The notes under the pieces: generated by a model
What the model saw: only the letters and a program-made list of their open reading frames with translations
Databases searched by the model: none
What the model was told of the DNA's origin: nothing
From: PFJX01 sp964466195
Lineage (GTDB): Bacteria; Pseudomonadota; Gammaproteobacteria; Burkholderiales; Thiobacillaceae
Direction of reading: 5' to 3'
DNA length: 64,000 bases
NCBI GenBank assembly: GCA_964466195.1
Contig: CAYXMQ010000007.1
Coordinates: forward strand, 62,001 to 126,000
In this document: one piece after another, positions 34,397 through 43,840 of the stretch
How the letters are laid out: every line of letters starts with the position of its first letter
Position numbering within the stretch: the stretch's first letter is position 1
Translations under genes and position numbers: made by a program

Positions 34397-36037
34397 ATGT
34401 CTAAACTGGATCACAAGGCCGAACTGGCCGAGGCGCTTTCCGCCGATCTCAATCGCCGAGGTTTTCTCAAGATGCTTGGGGCCGGGGCTGGGCTGGCTGC
34501 CGGCAGTGCGATTCTGGGTGGCAGCATGGTGCAGGGGGCCATGGCCGCCGCGCCCAAGCGGGGCGGCACCATCAAGCTCGCCTGGGTCGATGCGGTCGAC
34601 ACTCTGGACCCGCATTTCACCGCTTCGCTGGGCTCGGTAAAGATCCTCAACAACATCTATAACGGCCTGCTCAAGGTGGCCTACGACGGCAAAAAGGTGT
34701 CCTTCGTGCCGGATCTGGCCGAGAAATGGGAGATGCCGGACGACAAGACCCACGTCTTCAAACTGCGCAAGGGAGTCAAGTTCCACAACGGCGACCCCTG
34801 CGACGCCGAGGCCGTGAAGTGGAGCCTGGAGCGGGTCAAGAGCCCCGCCGTCGGTTCGCCGCATGCCTGGAAGTTCGAGACCCTGTCCGGCATCGACATC
34901 GTCGACGAGCTCACCATCCGCATGCGCTTCTCCAAGCCCTACGCCTTCCTGCCGGTGGCGCTGACCGGCAGCACCGGCCGCGCCGGCACCATCGTCAGCC
35001 GCCGCGCGGTAGAGCAGCACGGCAAGGCCTTCGGCCGCAACCCGGTTGGCACCGGACCATTCCGCTTCGCCGGTTGGCGGGAGAACGAGTCGATCACGCT
35101 GGAACGCAACCCGGACTACTTCGAACCGGGCCTGCCCTACCTGGACGGCGTGCAGATCTTGCTGATCAAGGAGCCGACCGCCGCCGTGGCGGCGATGATG
35201 GCCGGCCAGGTCGACGGCATGAGCCTGTCGCCGTTCCAGTTCATTCCGCAGCTGAAGGCCAACAAGGACCTCAAGGTCTACGGCGAGGTCGAGGGCAACT
35301 ACAGCTTCGTGGCCATGAACAACCGCCGCGCCCCGTTCGACGACCCGATGTTGCGCAAGGCCGTGGCTTTCGCCATCGACCGCAACGCCATCGTCCAGCA
35401 GGGCTACTTCGGCGAGGCCATCCCGGCCTACAGCCCGATCTCGCCGCCGATGGCCGGCTTCTACGACAAGAACATCGGCAGGACCGGCCGCGGCCAGTTC
35501 TTCGATCTCAAGAAGGCCATGGAGTATCGCAGGCAGGCGAAGGACCAGGGCGAGGTGAACCCGGTCTACATCGTCAGCCAGGGCTTCACCGGCTCGGGCG
35601 GCAGCGGCACGCGCAACTCGCAGCTCATCCTGCCCATGCTGGAGAAGATCGGCATCAAGCCCAGGATCGAGCTGCTCGACCGCGCGGTGTGGACCAAGCG
35701 ACGCAACGGCGGCGACTTCGACCTGTACGACGAGGCCTGGATCGCCGACCTGGACCCGGACGAGACCATCTACCCCGAGTGGCACAGCGGCAAGCCCTGG
35801 AATTTCGTCGGCTACAGCAACAAGGAGTTCGACAAGTACGTCTCCGAGGCGCAAGACACCCTCAACCAGGCCACGCGCAAGAAGCTCTACGACAAGGCCG
35901 AGGACATCCTCATGGCCGACGCGCCGCTGGCGGTGCTGGCCCACATGAAGGTGTTCAAGATACTGAGCAAACGGGTGCAGGGTTTCCAATACATCCCGGT
36001 CGACCTGCTCAACCTGCACTCGGTCTGGCTGGGCTGA
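34397..36037 (+). CDS. Peptide-type ABC transporter substrate-binding protein (DppA/OppA family)
   Basis: 546-residue SBP_bac_5 family protein. The N-terminus carries a twin-arginine signal, NRRGFLKML, followed by a hydrophobic stretch and an AMAAAP cleavage region, so Tat export is likely. The mature start GGTIKLAW and the block FVPDLAEKWEMPDD are typical. It is the first gene of the sigma-54 operon. The bound ligand may be a di- or oligopeptide, or a gamma-glutamyl compound given the GGT gene downstream. The stop overlaps the permease ATG. Confidence 0.92.
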   Translation: MSKLDHKAELAEALSADLNRRGFLKMLGAGAGLAAGSAILGGSMVQGAMAAAPKRGGTIKLAWVDAVDTLDPHFTASLGSVKILNNIYNGLLKVAYDGKKVSFVPDLAEKWEMPDDKTHVFKLRKGVKFHNGDPCDAEAVKWSLERVKSPAVGSPHAWKFETLSGIDIVDELTIRMRFSKPYAFLPVALTGSTGRAGTIVSRRAVEQHGKAFGRNPVGTGPFRFAGWRENESITLERNPDYFEPGLPYLDGVQILLIKEPTAAVAAMMAGQVDGMSLSPFQFIPQLKANKDLKVYGEVEGNYSFVAMNNRRAPFDDPMLRKAVAFAIDRNAIVQQGYFGEAIPAYSPISPPMAGFYDKNIGRTGRGQFFDLKKAMEYRRQAKDQGEVNPVYIVSQGFTGSGGSGTRNSQLILPMLEKIGIKPRIELLDRAVWTKRRNGGDFDLYDEAWIADLDPDETIYPEWHSGKPWNFVGYSNKEFDKYVSEAQDTLNQATRKKLYDKAEDILMADAPLAVLAHMKVFKILSKRVQGFQYIPVDLLNLHSVWLG

Positions 36038-36984
36038 TGTTCTATTCCGCCACCACCAAGCTGTCACAGACCCTGCTGGTGCTGTTCCTGGTTTCGGTGG
36101 CCAGCTTCGCCTTCCTGAAGCTGGCCCCGGGCGACCCGGTCAGCATCATGTTGGGCTCGGACTATTCGCAGGCGTCCTACGAGCAGATCACCCGCGAACT
36201 TGGCCTCGACCAGCCCCTGCACCACCAGTACGGGCGCTGGCTGGCCGATTTCGTGCGGGGAGACTGGGGCACTTCCTACATCACCAGCCAGGACATCTTC
36301 GAACTGGCGGTGCTGCAGGCGCTGCCGGTGACGCTGTCCCTGGCGGCGTTGTCGCTGCTGGTGGCGTTGCTGATCGGCATACCCGCCGGAGTGATGGCGG
36401 CGCTGCACCGCAACAGCTGGATCGACGTGGCCGCCACGACGATGGCCATCGGCGGCAATGCCTTCCCCAGCTTCTATCTGGGCATCATCCTGATCTGGGT
36501 GTTTGGCGTCGGGCTGGGCTGGTTCCCCACCCTGGGCTTCGTCGCCCCCTGGGAGGATTTCTGGCAGGGGCTGTGGCATCTGGCCTTGCCGGCGATCACG
36601 CTGGGCGCCTGGTATGTCGGCCTGGTCGCCCGCATCACCCGCTCCAGCCTGCTCGAGGTGCTCGGCCAGCCCTACATCCTGGCCGCCCGGGCGCGCGGCG
36701 AGCCGGCCTGGCGGGTGGTCTGGGTGCATGGCATGCGCAACGTGTTGATGCCCCTGGTCACGGTGATCGGCCTGCAACTGGGCGGCATGCTGCGCGGCGC
36801 GGTGATGACCGAGGTGGTGTTCGCGCTGCCCGGCCTCGGCATGATGGTCACCACGGCGGTGCTCAATCGCGAATACATCGTGGTGCAGGCCGGCATCATG
36901 TTGACCGGCCTGCTGTTCGTGGTGGTCAACCTGACGGTGGACCAGACCTATCAATTTCTCGATCCGCGTCTGCGCAGGCGTTAA
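36037..36984 (+). CDS. Peptide ABC transporter permease (DppB family)
   Basis: 315-residue inner-membrane permease of the DppB/OppB type with about six membrane helices. It begins with the family pattern SFAFLKLAPGDPV and has the EAA-like loop YILAARARGEPAWRVVWVHGMRN that contacts the ATPases. A VFALPGLGMM segment is typical of this family. The ATG overlaps the stop of the binding-protein gene (TGATG). Confidence 0.93.
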   Translation: MFYSATTKLSQTLLVLFLVSVASFAFLKLAPGDPVSIMLGSDYSQASYEQITRELGLDQPLHHQYGRWLADFVRGDWGTSYITSQDIFELAVLQALPVTLSLAALSLLVALLIGIPAGVMAALHRNSWIDVAATTMAIGGNAFPSFYLGIILIWVFGVGLGWFPTLGFVAPWEDFWQGLWHLALPAITLGAWYVGLVARITRSSLLEVLGQPYILAARARGEPAWRVVWVHGMRNVLMPLVTVIGLQLGGMLRGAVMTEVVFALPGLGMMVTTAVLNREYIVVQAGIMLTGLLFVVVNLTVDQTYQFLDPRLRRR

Positions 36985-36996
36985 GGAAACCGCTCC

Positions 36997-37872
36997 ATGT
37001 CCGCCGAATCCCTTGCATTCGTCGCCGCGTCCGGCTGGCGCCGTCGCTTCCTCGGGCCGATCGCCCGCCAGCGCACCGCCCTGGTCGGCCTGGCCATCCT
37101 CGCCGTCTATGTCCTCGGCGCGCTGCTGGCGCCCTGGATCGCCACCCACGACCCCACCGCCCAGGATTTGATGGCCGCCATGCAGGGGCCCAGCGCCGCG
37201 CACTGGCTGGGCACTGATTCCTACGGCCAAGATCTGTATTCGCGCCTGCTCTATGGCGCGCGCCTGGCACTCATCATCGGTTTCGCCTCGGTCGCCCTGG
37301 GTCTGCTCGCGGGGGTCGCCATCGGTCTCGCCGCCGGCCTCATCGGCGGACGCACCGAGTGGGTGCTGATGCGCATCGTCGACGGTCTGCTGGCCTTCCC
37401 GGAACTGATCCTGGCCATGGCCTTCATGGCGGTGCTCGGCTTGGGCACGGAAAACCTGGTCTATGCCCTGGCCCTGTCCTTCGTCGGCCCGTTCGCCCGC
37501 ATGACCCGGGGCGACGTGCTCCAGGTCAAGAGCCAGCCCTACATCGAAGCGGCTCGGCTGATGGGCGTGCCTACCGCAGCGATCATCTGGCGGCATGTGC
37601 TGCCCAATGTGATCTCGCCCATCCTGGTCCAGGCCGGGATGCGCGTCAGCATCGCCATCCTGCTCGAGTCCGGCCTGTCCTTCCTCGGCATCGGCGTGGT
37701 GCCGCCGACGCCAGACTGGGGCCTGATGATCGCCGAGGGCCGCGCCTTCATCACCCTGGCGCCGTGGATATCCGGGGTGCCGGGCCTGGCCCTGGCGATC
37801 CTGCTGGTGGCCCTGAACCTGTTGGGCGACGGACTGCGCGACGCCTTCGATCCGCAAACGCAAAGGGACTGA
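36997..37872 (+). CDS. Peptide ABC transporter permease (DppC family)
   Basis: 291-residue second permease of the importer. The N-terminal cytoplasmic stretch and first helix are followed by HWLGTDSYGQDLYSRLLYGAR, a hallmark of DppC/OppC. The EAA loop is YIEAARLMGVPTAAIIWRHVLPN. It starts 12 bp after the DppB-like gene, with GGAAACC upstream as a modest ribosome site. Confidence 0.93.
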   Translation: MSAESLAFVAASGWRRRFLGPIARQRTALVGLAILAVYVLGALLAPWIATHDPTAQDLMAAMQGPSAAHWLGTDSYGQDLYSRLLYGARLALIIGFASVALGLLAGVAIGLAAGLIGGRTEWVLMRIVDGLLAFPELILAMAFMAVLGLGTENLVYALALSFVGPFARMTRGDVLQVKSQPYIEAARLMGVPTAAIIWRHVLPNVISPILVQAGMRVSIAILLESGLSFLGIGVVPPTPDWGLMIAEGRAFITLAPWISGVPGLALAILLVALNLLGDGLRDAFDPQTQRD

Positions 37873-37878
37873 AGCAAG

Positions 37879-38847
37879 ATGAACCAGCCTGACCAACCAC
37901 CCGTCGATGCCCCCCTGCTGCAGGTTCGTGACTTCACCCTGCGCAGGGGCAAGGCCGCCGTGCTGGACGGAATCAACCTCTCGCTGGCGGCGGGTGAAAG
38001 CCTGGGCCTGATCGGCGAGTCCGGCGCCGGCAAGTCCACCCTCGCCATGGCCATCATCGGCCTGCTGCGTGCGCCCGAAGTGGCGATCGAGGGCAGCCTG
38101 AAATTCCACGGCAAGGAGCTCACCCGCCTGCCGGAGGCGAGTTTCAGGAAACTGCGCGGCAGCCAAATCGGGCTGATCTTCCAGGATGCCACCGCGGCGC
38201 TGAACCCCTGTTTCAGCGTTGGCCAGCACATTGCCGAGCCGCTCAAGCGCCACCTGGGGCTATCGAAATGGGATCGCCGCGAGCGCGCGGTCGAACTGAT
38301 GCGCAGCGTCGGCATCCCGGAGCCGGGGCTGCGCCTGAACGCCTACCCGCACGAGTTGTCCGGCGGCATGCAGCAGCGCGTCATGATCGCCATCGCGCTG
38401 GCCTGCAACCCCGAGCTGCTGCTCGCCGACGAACCCACCAGCGCCCTCGACGTGACCATCCAGGCCCAGATCATGGAACTGATCCTGGAGCGGGTGCGGG
38501 CGCTGAATTCCAGTGCGATCTTCGTGCTCCACGATCTCGCTCTGGGCGCCCAGGTCTGCGACCGCATCGCCGTCATGTACGCCGGCCAGATCGTCGAGGC
38601 AGGCCCCAGCGCGCAGGTGCTGGAGCAGCCGCTGCATCCCTACACCCGCGGCCTAAAATCCTGCGTGGTGGAACTCGGCTCGCGTCGATTGCAGCCCATC
38701 CCCGGCCAGGTTCCGCCCCTGGCCGCCATGCCCGCCGGCTGCCGCTTCGCCCCGCGTTGCCCGAAAGCGCAGGCGGTTTGCGGCGAGCAGCGGCCGGTCG
38801 CCGAATGGCGCGCAGGCCGCCAGGTCGCCTGTTGGTTTCCGGACTGA
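37879..38847 (+). CDS. Peptide ABC transporter ATP-binding protein (DppD family)
   Basis: 322-residue ATPase. Walker A GESGAGKST, signature LSGGMQQRV and Walker B LLLADEPTSALD are intact. The C-terminal oligopeptide/dipeptide extension contains CRFAPRCPKAQAVC, the cysteine pattern associated with an iron-sulfur site in DppD/DppF proteins. It overlaps the next ATPase gene by one base (TGATG). Confidence 0.94.
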   Translation: MNQPDQPPVDAPLLQVRDFTLRRGKAAVLDGINLSLAAGESLGLIGESGAGKSTLAMAIIGLLRAPEVAIEGSLKFHGKELTRLPEASFRKLRGSQIGLIFQDATAALNPCFSVGQHIAEPLKRHLGLSKWDRRERAVELMRSVGIPEPGLRLNAYPHELSGGMQQRVMIAIALACNPELLLADEPTSALDVTIQAQIMELILERVRALNSSAIFVLHDLALGAQVCDRIAVMYAGQIVEAGPSAQVLEQPLHPYTRGLKSCVVELGSRRLQPIPGQVPPLAAMPAGCRFAPRCPKAQAVCGEQRPVAEWRAGRQVACWFPD

Positions 38848-39824
38848 TGAAAATGACCCCTGAACCTGTCTTCACCCTGCTTGACGTCGAACGCAGCTAT
38901 GAACTCGGTCGCGCCGGCTGGTTCGGCAAATCGCGCGGTCAGCTCAAGGCGCTCGACGGCGTCCGCCTGGAGCTCAAACGCGGCGATACCCTCGCTTTGG
39001 TGGGCGAAAGCGGCTCCGGCAAATCCACGCTGGTGCGCCTGCTGCTTGGCCTCGAAGCCGCCTCCGATGGCCGTGTGCTGTATGGCCAGCGCGACCTGGC
39101 CCAGCTCACGCCCGAGGAGTGCCGGCGCTTCGCCCGCGAGGTGGCCTTCATCTACCAGAACGCGCGCGGCTCAATGAACCCGCGCATGCGCATCGCCGAC
39201 ATCCTGGCCGAGCCCATCCGCCTGCACCGGCTCTGCCCGGAGGCGGAGGTCGTCGGACGGGTGATGGCCCTCCTCGACCGGGTCGGCCTGGCACACGAGA
39301 TGGCCGCGCGCCATCCCAACGAGCTGTCCGGCGGCCAGATCCGTCGCGTGGCCATCGCCCGGGCGCTGGCGGCCGAGCCGCAGGTGATCATGGCCGACGA
39401 GTCGGTGGCCGGACTCGATGTCTCGGTACAGGCCCAGGTGCTGAACCTGCTGCGCGATCTCTGCGCCGAATCCGGCATCACGCTGGTATTCATCACTCAC
39501 GATCTGGGCGTGGCGAGCTATCTATGCGACCGGATTGCGGTGCTCTATCTGGGACGCATCGTCGAGCAGGGCTCCACCGCAGAGATACTCAACACCCCCA
39601 GGCATCCCTATACCCGCGGCCTGATGCAGGCCTTCCCGAAGTTCGGCGCGCCGCTGACGGTGCCGCTCAAGGGGGAGATTCCCAGTCCGGTTAACCTGCC
39701 CAAGGGCTGCCGCTTCGCCGGGCGCTGCCCGCAGACGCGCGACGCTTGCCGGCAGAGCGACCCGGTGCTGATCGAACAGCTGGGGCGCCAGGTAGCCTGC
39801 CATTTTCCGCTGCAGGAGGCATGA
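38847..39824 (+). CDS. Peptide ABC transporter ATP-binding protein (DppF family)
   Basis: 325-residue second ATPase. Walker A GESGSGKST and signature ELSGGQIRRVAIARAL are intact. Walker B is VIMADESVAGLD, with Ser where Pro is usual. The C-terminal CRFAGRCPQTRDAC matches the cysteine-containing extension of the family. The start overlaps the DppD-like stop; a longer open frame upstream is only the other frame of that gene. Confidence 0.93.
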   Translation: MKMTPEPVFTLLDVERSYELGRAGWFGKSRGQLKALDGVRLELKRGDTLALVGESGSGKSTLVRLLLGLEAASDGRVLYGQRDLAQLTPEECRRFAREVAFIYQNARGSMNPRMRIADILAEPIRLHRLCPEAEVVGRVMALLDRVGLAHEMAARHPNELSGGQIRRVAIARALAAEPQVIMADESVAGLDVSVQAQVLNLLRDLCAESGITLVFITHDLGVASYLCDRIAVLYLGRIVEQGSTAEILNTPRHPYTRGLMQAFPKFGAPLTVPLKGEIPSPVNLPKGCRFAGRCPQTRDACRQSDPVLIEQLGRQVACHFPLQEA

Positions 39825-41422
39825 TGGCGCGCTATGCCGCGTCCTCCCGTGGCGTCGTCACCTCGCCGCACCATCTGGCCACGGCGGCCGGCAAGGCGGT
39901 GCTCGCGGCCGGCGGCAACGCCATCGAGGCCGCCCTGGCGGTCGGCAGCAGCCTCTGCGTGCTCTATCCGCACATGAACGGCCTGGGCGGCGACGGCTTC
40001 TGGCTCGTCTGCGACGCAGCCGGCCGGCTGACCGGACTGGACGGCGCCGGTCCCGCCGGATGCCGCTACGCTCCCGGGTTCTATACCGACCAGGGCCACG
40101 CCGCCATCCCCGGCCGCGGTCCGCATGCCGCCAACACCGTCGCCGGCCTGGTTTCGGTTTGGGGGTCCGCGCATGCTTTCAGCCGCGGCCAGTGGGGCGG
40201 ACGCTTGGCCTGGACGGATCTGCTCGATCCCGCTCGCACTTACGCCGAGCAAGGTTTTCCATGCAGCGCCGGGCAGGGCGACTTGCTTGCGCAGAAGTGG
40301 GCGGAGCTGGGCGGCTGCACGGGCCTGACCGATATCTATGCTCCCGGCGGGCGGATCCCGGAGGCCGGCTCGGTTTTCCGCCAACCGCAGCTGGCGGAGT
40401 CCCTGCGTCTGCTGCAGCGCGACGGCGCCGACAGCTTCTACCGCGGCGAGCTGGGCCGCCGCGTCGCTCGCGGCCTGGCGGCGGCCGGCAGCCTGTTGGC
40501 CGGCGAGGACCAGTCTGCCTTCCGCAGCCGCGAGGTGGCGCCGATCAGCGTGGCCTATCGCAACGGGCTGGCGGTCAACATGCCGCCCCCCAGCCAGGGA
40601 CTCGCATCCCTGCTCATCCTGGCCCAGCTCGATCGTTTCGAGCTGACGCAGTACGGCCACCTTTCCGCCGATTACGTACACCTCGCCGTGGAGGCCACCA
40701 AGCAGGCCTTCCGGCTGCGCGACCGGTACGTGGCCGATCCGGACCACGTCGCCGTGCCTGTCGCCGAACTGCTCGCGCCCGGCCGTCTCGACGCCCTCGC
40801 CGCCGGCATCGACCCGAACCGGGCGGCGCCCTGGGGACGCGGAGTGGGGCCGGCCGACACGGTCTGGTTTGGGGTCATGGACGCCCAGGGCCGCGCGGTG
40901 AGCGCCATCCAGAGCCTTTATCATGAGTACGGCAGCGGTATCGTGGCCGGCGACACCGGCATACTCTGGCAGAACCGGGGCGCCTCGTTCTCGCTTGATT
41001 CACGCCACGCCAACGTGCTGAAGCCGGGCAAGCGTCCCTTCCACACCCTCAACCCGGCGATGTACCTGGAGGACGGCCGACCCCGCCTGGTCTACGGCAC
41101 CATGGGTGGCGACGGCCAGCCGCAGACCCAAGCGGCCGTCGCCACCCGCGCGCTGGATTACCGCCTGCCGCTGGCCAGCGTGCTGGACAGCCCGCGCTGG
41201 CTGCTCGGACGCACCTGGGGGCAAAGCTCTGACAGCCTGAAGCTGGAGGCCTGCTTTGACCCGGAGGTGTTCGCAGAATTGGAAAGGCGCGGCCACGAAG
41301 TGGAACGGGTGGAGGCCTACTCGCAAATGATGGGGCACGCCGGCGTCATCCGCGTGCTGCCTGACGGCAGCGCCGAAGCCGCCTCCGACCCCCGCAGCGA
41401 CGGCGCCGCCGCCGGCGCCTGA
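39824..41422 (+). CDS. Gamma-glutamyltransferase family protein, no signal peptide
   Basis: 532-residue Ntn-hydrolase of the gamma-glutamyltranspeptidase family, which self-cleaves before a catalytic Thr. The expected nucleophile is Thr346 in ADTVWFGVMDAQG, followed by AVSAIQSLYHEYGSGIV. The N-terminal block GGNAIEAALAVGSSL and GLGGDGFWLV fits the large subunit. Unlike periplasmic Ggt there is no signal peptide, so the enzyme probably acts in the cytoplasm on an imported substrate. ATG 39821 and 39824 are both in frame; the AGGAGG at 39814-39819 favours 39824. Confidence 0.88.
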   Translation: MARYAASSRGVVTSPHHLATAAGKAVLAAGGNAIEAALAVGSSLCVLYPHMNGLGGDGFWLVCDAAGRLTGLDGAGPAGCRYAPGFYTDQGHAAIPGRGPHAANTVAGLVSVWGSAHAFSRGQWGGRLAWTDLLDPARTYAEQGFPCSAGQGDLLAQKWAELGGCTGLTDIYAPGGRIPEAGSVFRQPQLAESLRLLQRDGADSFYRGELGRRVARGLAAAGSLLAGEDQSAFRSREVAPISVAYRNGLAVNMPPPSQGLASLLILAQLDRFELTQYGHLSADYVHLAVEATKQAFRLRDRYVADPDHVAVPVAELLAPGRLDALAAGIDPNRAAPWGRGVGPADTVWFGVMDAQGRAVSAIQSLYHEYGSGIVAGDTGILWQNRGASFSLDSRHANVLKPGKRPFHTLNPAMYLEDGRPRLVYGTMGGDGQPQTQAAVATRALDYRLPLASVLDSPRWLLGRTWGQSSDSLKLEACFDPEVFAELERRGHEVERVEAYSQMMGHAGVIRVLPDGSAEAASDPRSDGAAAGA

Positions 41423-41447
41423 AGCCACAACAAACAAGGATCGCAAC

Positions 41448-42245
41448 ATGCTGGATATCGCCTCATTTCTCGCCCTCGGTCTGGTCGCCGGGTTACTCGC
41501 CGGCATGCTGGGCATCGGCGGCGGCGTCGTGATCGTCCCCGCCCTGATCTGGATCTTCCAGCACCAGGGCCTGCCGGGGGAGATCATCCCGCACCTGGCC
41601 GTCGGCACTTCGCTGGGCTCCATCGTGTTCACTTCGCTATCCGCCATCCTTGCACAGCACAGGCGACGCGCCATCGACTGGAGCGTGGTCCGCCTGCTGG
41701 CGCCCGCCACGTTGCTGGGCGGCTTCGCCAGCGGCAGCTTGGCGGGCTACATCCCGGCGGATGTCCTGAAGGGTTTATTCGCTGTCTTCCTGTTGTTGGT
41801 CGGCACCCAGTTCATCTTCGACTGGAAGCCTGCACCTCACTGGCGTCTGCCCGGTCGGGTCGGGCTGTGGGGCTCCGGCCTGGGCATCGGCTCGCTTTCC
41901 GCCTTGCTTGGCATCGGTGGCGGCAACATCACGGTGCCCTTCCTGCACGCCTGCAATATGGAGCTCAAGCGCGCCATTGCCATCTCCACCACCCTCGGCT
42001 TCCCCATCGCCGTGTTCGGCGCGGCGGGCTTCATCCTATCGGGCTGGAGTCAGGCCGCACTGCCTCCGGACAGCCTGGGTTACATTTCCCTGCCGGCGCT
42101 GGCTGCCATCGCCGCCTGTTCCATCCTGCTGGCCCCGCTGGGCGTACGTCTGTCGCATGACCTGCCGGTGAAGAACATCAAGCGCATATTCGGCGGACTG
42201 GTGCTGGTGATCTCGCTGCGCATGCTGTGGAACGTGTTCCTGTGA
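41448..42245 (+). CDS. TauE/SafE family sulfite (anion) exporter
   Basis: 265-residue membrane protein with about eight helices and the duplicated glycine-rich motif GMLGIGGGVVIVPAL and SALLGIGGGNITVPFL. TauE/SafE proteins export sulfite, sulfoacetate or related organosulfur anions. It follows the GGT gene by 25 bp, so an excreted sulfur product of the imported peptide is a reasonable guess. Confidence 0.92.
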   Translation: MLDIASFLALGLVAGLLAGMLGIGGGVVIVPALIWIFQHQGLPGEIIPHLAVGTSLGSIVFTSLSAILAQHRRRAIDWSVVRLLAPATLLGGFASGSLAGYIPADVLKGLFAVFLLLVGTQFIFDWKPAPHWRLPGRVGLWGSGLGIGSLSALLGIGGGNITVPFLHACNMELKRAIAISTTLGFPIAVFGAAGFILSGWSQAALPPDSLGYISLPALAAIAACSILLAPLGVRLSHDLPVKNIKRIFGGLVLVISLRMLWNVFL

Positions 42246-42267
42246 CCGACAGGATTAGGAGGCTCTG

Positions 42268-42714
42268 ATGAACGACATGGATCAGAAGATACTGGCCATG
42301 CTGATCGACGACGGCCGCATGAGCTTCGCCGACATCGCCCGTGAACTGAACATCTCGCGCGTGCATGCGCGCGACCGGGTGCAGCGCTTGATCGAAGAAG
42401 GCGTCATCGAGAAGTTCACCGTCATCGTCAACCCGGAGAAGATCGGCACCACTGTGTCGGCCTTCTTCGATGTCGAGGTGGACCCGCAGGGCATCGAGAC
42501 CGTCGCCGAGGCTCTTGCCCGCCAGCCTGAGGTCCGCAGCCTCTACATCATGAGCGACATGCGCAGCCTGCATATCCACACCCTCACCGAGAACAACGAG
42601 GCTCTGGAACAGTTCGCCCGCAAGAACCTGCTCTCACGCCGACATATCGTGCGGGTGGACTGCAAGCAACTGCTTGCAAGGGTCAAGAATCGGCGCGGCG
42701 GCACCCGGATCTAG
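42268..42714 (+). CDS. Lrp/AsnC family transcriptional regulator
   Basis: 148-residue regulator. The N-terminal winged helix MDQKILAMLIDDGRMSFADIARELNISRVHARDRVQRL is followed by the RAM ligand-binding domain with GIETVAEALARQPEVRSLYIMS. Such proteins sense amino acids and form octamers. As the last gene of the operon it may adjust expression to an amino acid released by the GGT. A GGAGG ribosome site precedes its ATG. Confidence 0.92.
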   Translation: MNDMDQKILAMLIDDGRMSFADIARELNISRVHARDRVQRLIEEGVIEKFTVIVNPEKIGTTVSAFFDVEVDPQGIETVAEALARQPEVRSLYIMSDMRSLHIHTLTENNEALEQFARKNLLSRRHIVRVDCKQLLARVKNRRGGTRI

Positions 42715-42723
42715 CGTAGGGCG

Positions 42724-42935
42724 TCAAATAGAACTGTTCATATTCAAGACGGCGCGAGCACCGGTGGGCTTGGCGAGGAATCGCTGGCCTTGGCGGCCAA
42801 ATGTATGGCTTTGGATTGGCGTTGTGCGCGGCGATGTACTCGTTGCTGGCAGTCTCCAAGTCGGGCGCGCTGGTGAACACGCCGTGGCTGTTGCGCTTGC
42901 CTGTGATGTCGCGAGACAAGCGCTCACCGGATGAG
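42724..42935 (-). pseudogene. IS630-family transposase 3' remnant
   Basis: On the minus strand, pieces in different frames together resemble the C-terminus of IS630 transposases: SRDITGKRNSHGVFTS, then EYIAAHNANPKPYIW, then AKASD, then FLAKPTGARAVLNMNSSI with a stop at 42724-42726. At least two frameshifts separate these pieces. No catalytic part and no inverted repeats were found. The remaining 42936-43114 shows no gene. Confidence 0.75.
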
Positions 42936-43114
42936 GTCAGTCTCGGTGCGGCTTCCGGCTTGGGCGAAAGAGGCAGTGGAGCAATTGCGCGACGAGTCCG
43001 TCTGGCGCTGCGTTTGCGACCACCTCACGCAAACCCTCGCCGCCGTCGAACCTCCGATAGTCCCCCGTTGATCACCATCAGCACGGGCAACTGCCGGATT
43101 TTGGATCAGTCGGC

Positions 43115-43840
43115 TTATAGGGTCTTGTCCAGCCATTCCCGAACGAGCTTGGCCACTTCGGCTTCCTTGCCCTCGTAGAAATGGCCAGTGGCCGGCAACA
43201 TGCGCTGCACCGAGGCGCGATTCGCCATGGTCCGCTTGCGGGCGGCCACCATGTTCAACACCGGCGGATGATCCTGTTCCGTATAGATGTCGAAGACGGG
43301 CACGGACACGCCTTTGAAATCGTCGAAACCCATCGACAATGCCGCCCAGCATTTGACCGGCGACGCCTTGTTGGCCACGAAATGGCTGCGTGCCATGCGC
43401 CCGCCCAGGCTATGGGAAATGAGGGCGATTTTGTCGTAGCCCTTGGCCTTGAGCCAGGCCGCCGCCTTGCCGATACGCTCGCTCGCTTCCGGGAAAGTCG
43501 CCACGTAGTCGCCCGGCGTCGCGCTGGCCGCTTGCACGGGCATCTGGATAGACAGCGTGGTGTAGCCCTGCTCCGCCAAGCGGGTGCGCAACGCACCGTT
43601 AATGCCAAAGTCCGGGTGAACGCCCATGCCGTGTACCAGGATCACCGCGCCGCGCGCCTTGGCTGCTTCGTTGTACAGGCTGAGAAACTTGCGGCCGCCG
43701 GCTTGTTCCAGCCAGACCGGGCCGCCATCGAGAACAGCGGGTAATATCTCGTCCGCCCAGCGTTGCTCGCGGGCGTAGTCGGCGGCCTGGGCGTACTGGC
43801 CGCATGCCAGCAGGGTCACAAGTAAAATGAATAAGCGCAT
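43115..43840 (-). CDS. Exported alpha/beta hydrolase, DUF3530-like
   Basis: 241-residue protein with an N-terminal signal peptide (MRLFILLVTLLACGQYAQA). An alpha/beta-hydrolase fold follows: VILVHGMGVHPD at the oxyanion loop, ALISHSLGGRMA with nucleophile Ser, then VFDIYTEQDHPPV and ATGHFYEG with the Asp and His. It resembles the DUF3530 family. The start at 43840 has a GAGGA ribosome site; the frame extends upstream to 43915 without homology. The substrate is unknown. Confidence 0.82.
   Translation of the reverse strand: MRLFILLVTLLACGQYAQAADYAREQRWADEILPAVLDGGPVWLEQAGGRKFLSLYNEAAKARGAVILVHGMGVHPDFGINGALRTRLAEQGYTTLSIQMPVQAASATPGDYVATFPEASERIGKAAAWLKAKGYDKIALISHSLGGRMARSHFVANKASPVKCWAALSMGFDDFKGVSVPVFDIYTEQDHPPVLNMVAARKRTMANRASVQRMLPATGHFYEGKEAEVAKLVREWLDKTL

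Noticed and set aside
34367..38253. Long minus-strand open frames (566 and 729 codons) opposite the peptide ABC operon
   Set aside because: Same antisense artefact. The plus strand carries clear transporter genes with start overlaps and ribosome sites.
42724..43114. A functional IS630 element
   Set aside because: Only the C-terminal end of the transposase is recognisable, it is broken by frameshifts, and no terminal inverted repeats or TA duplication were found.
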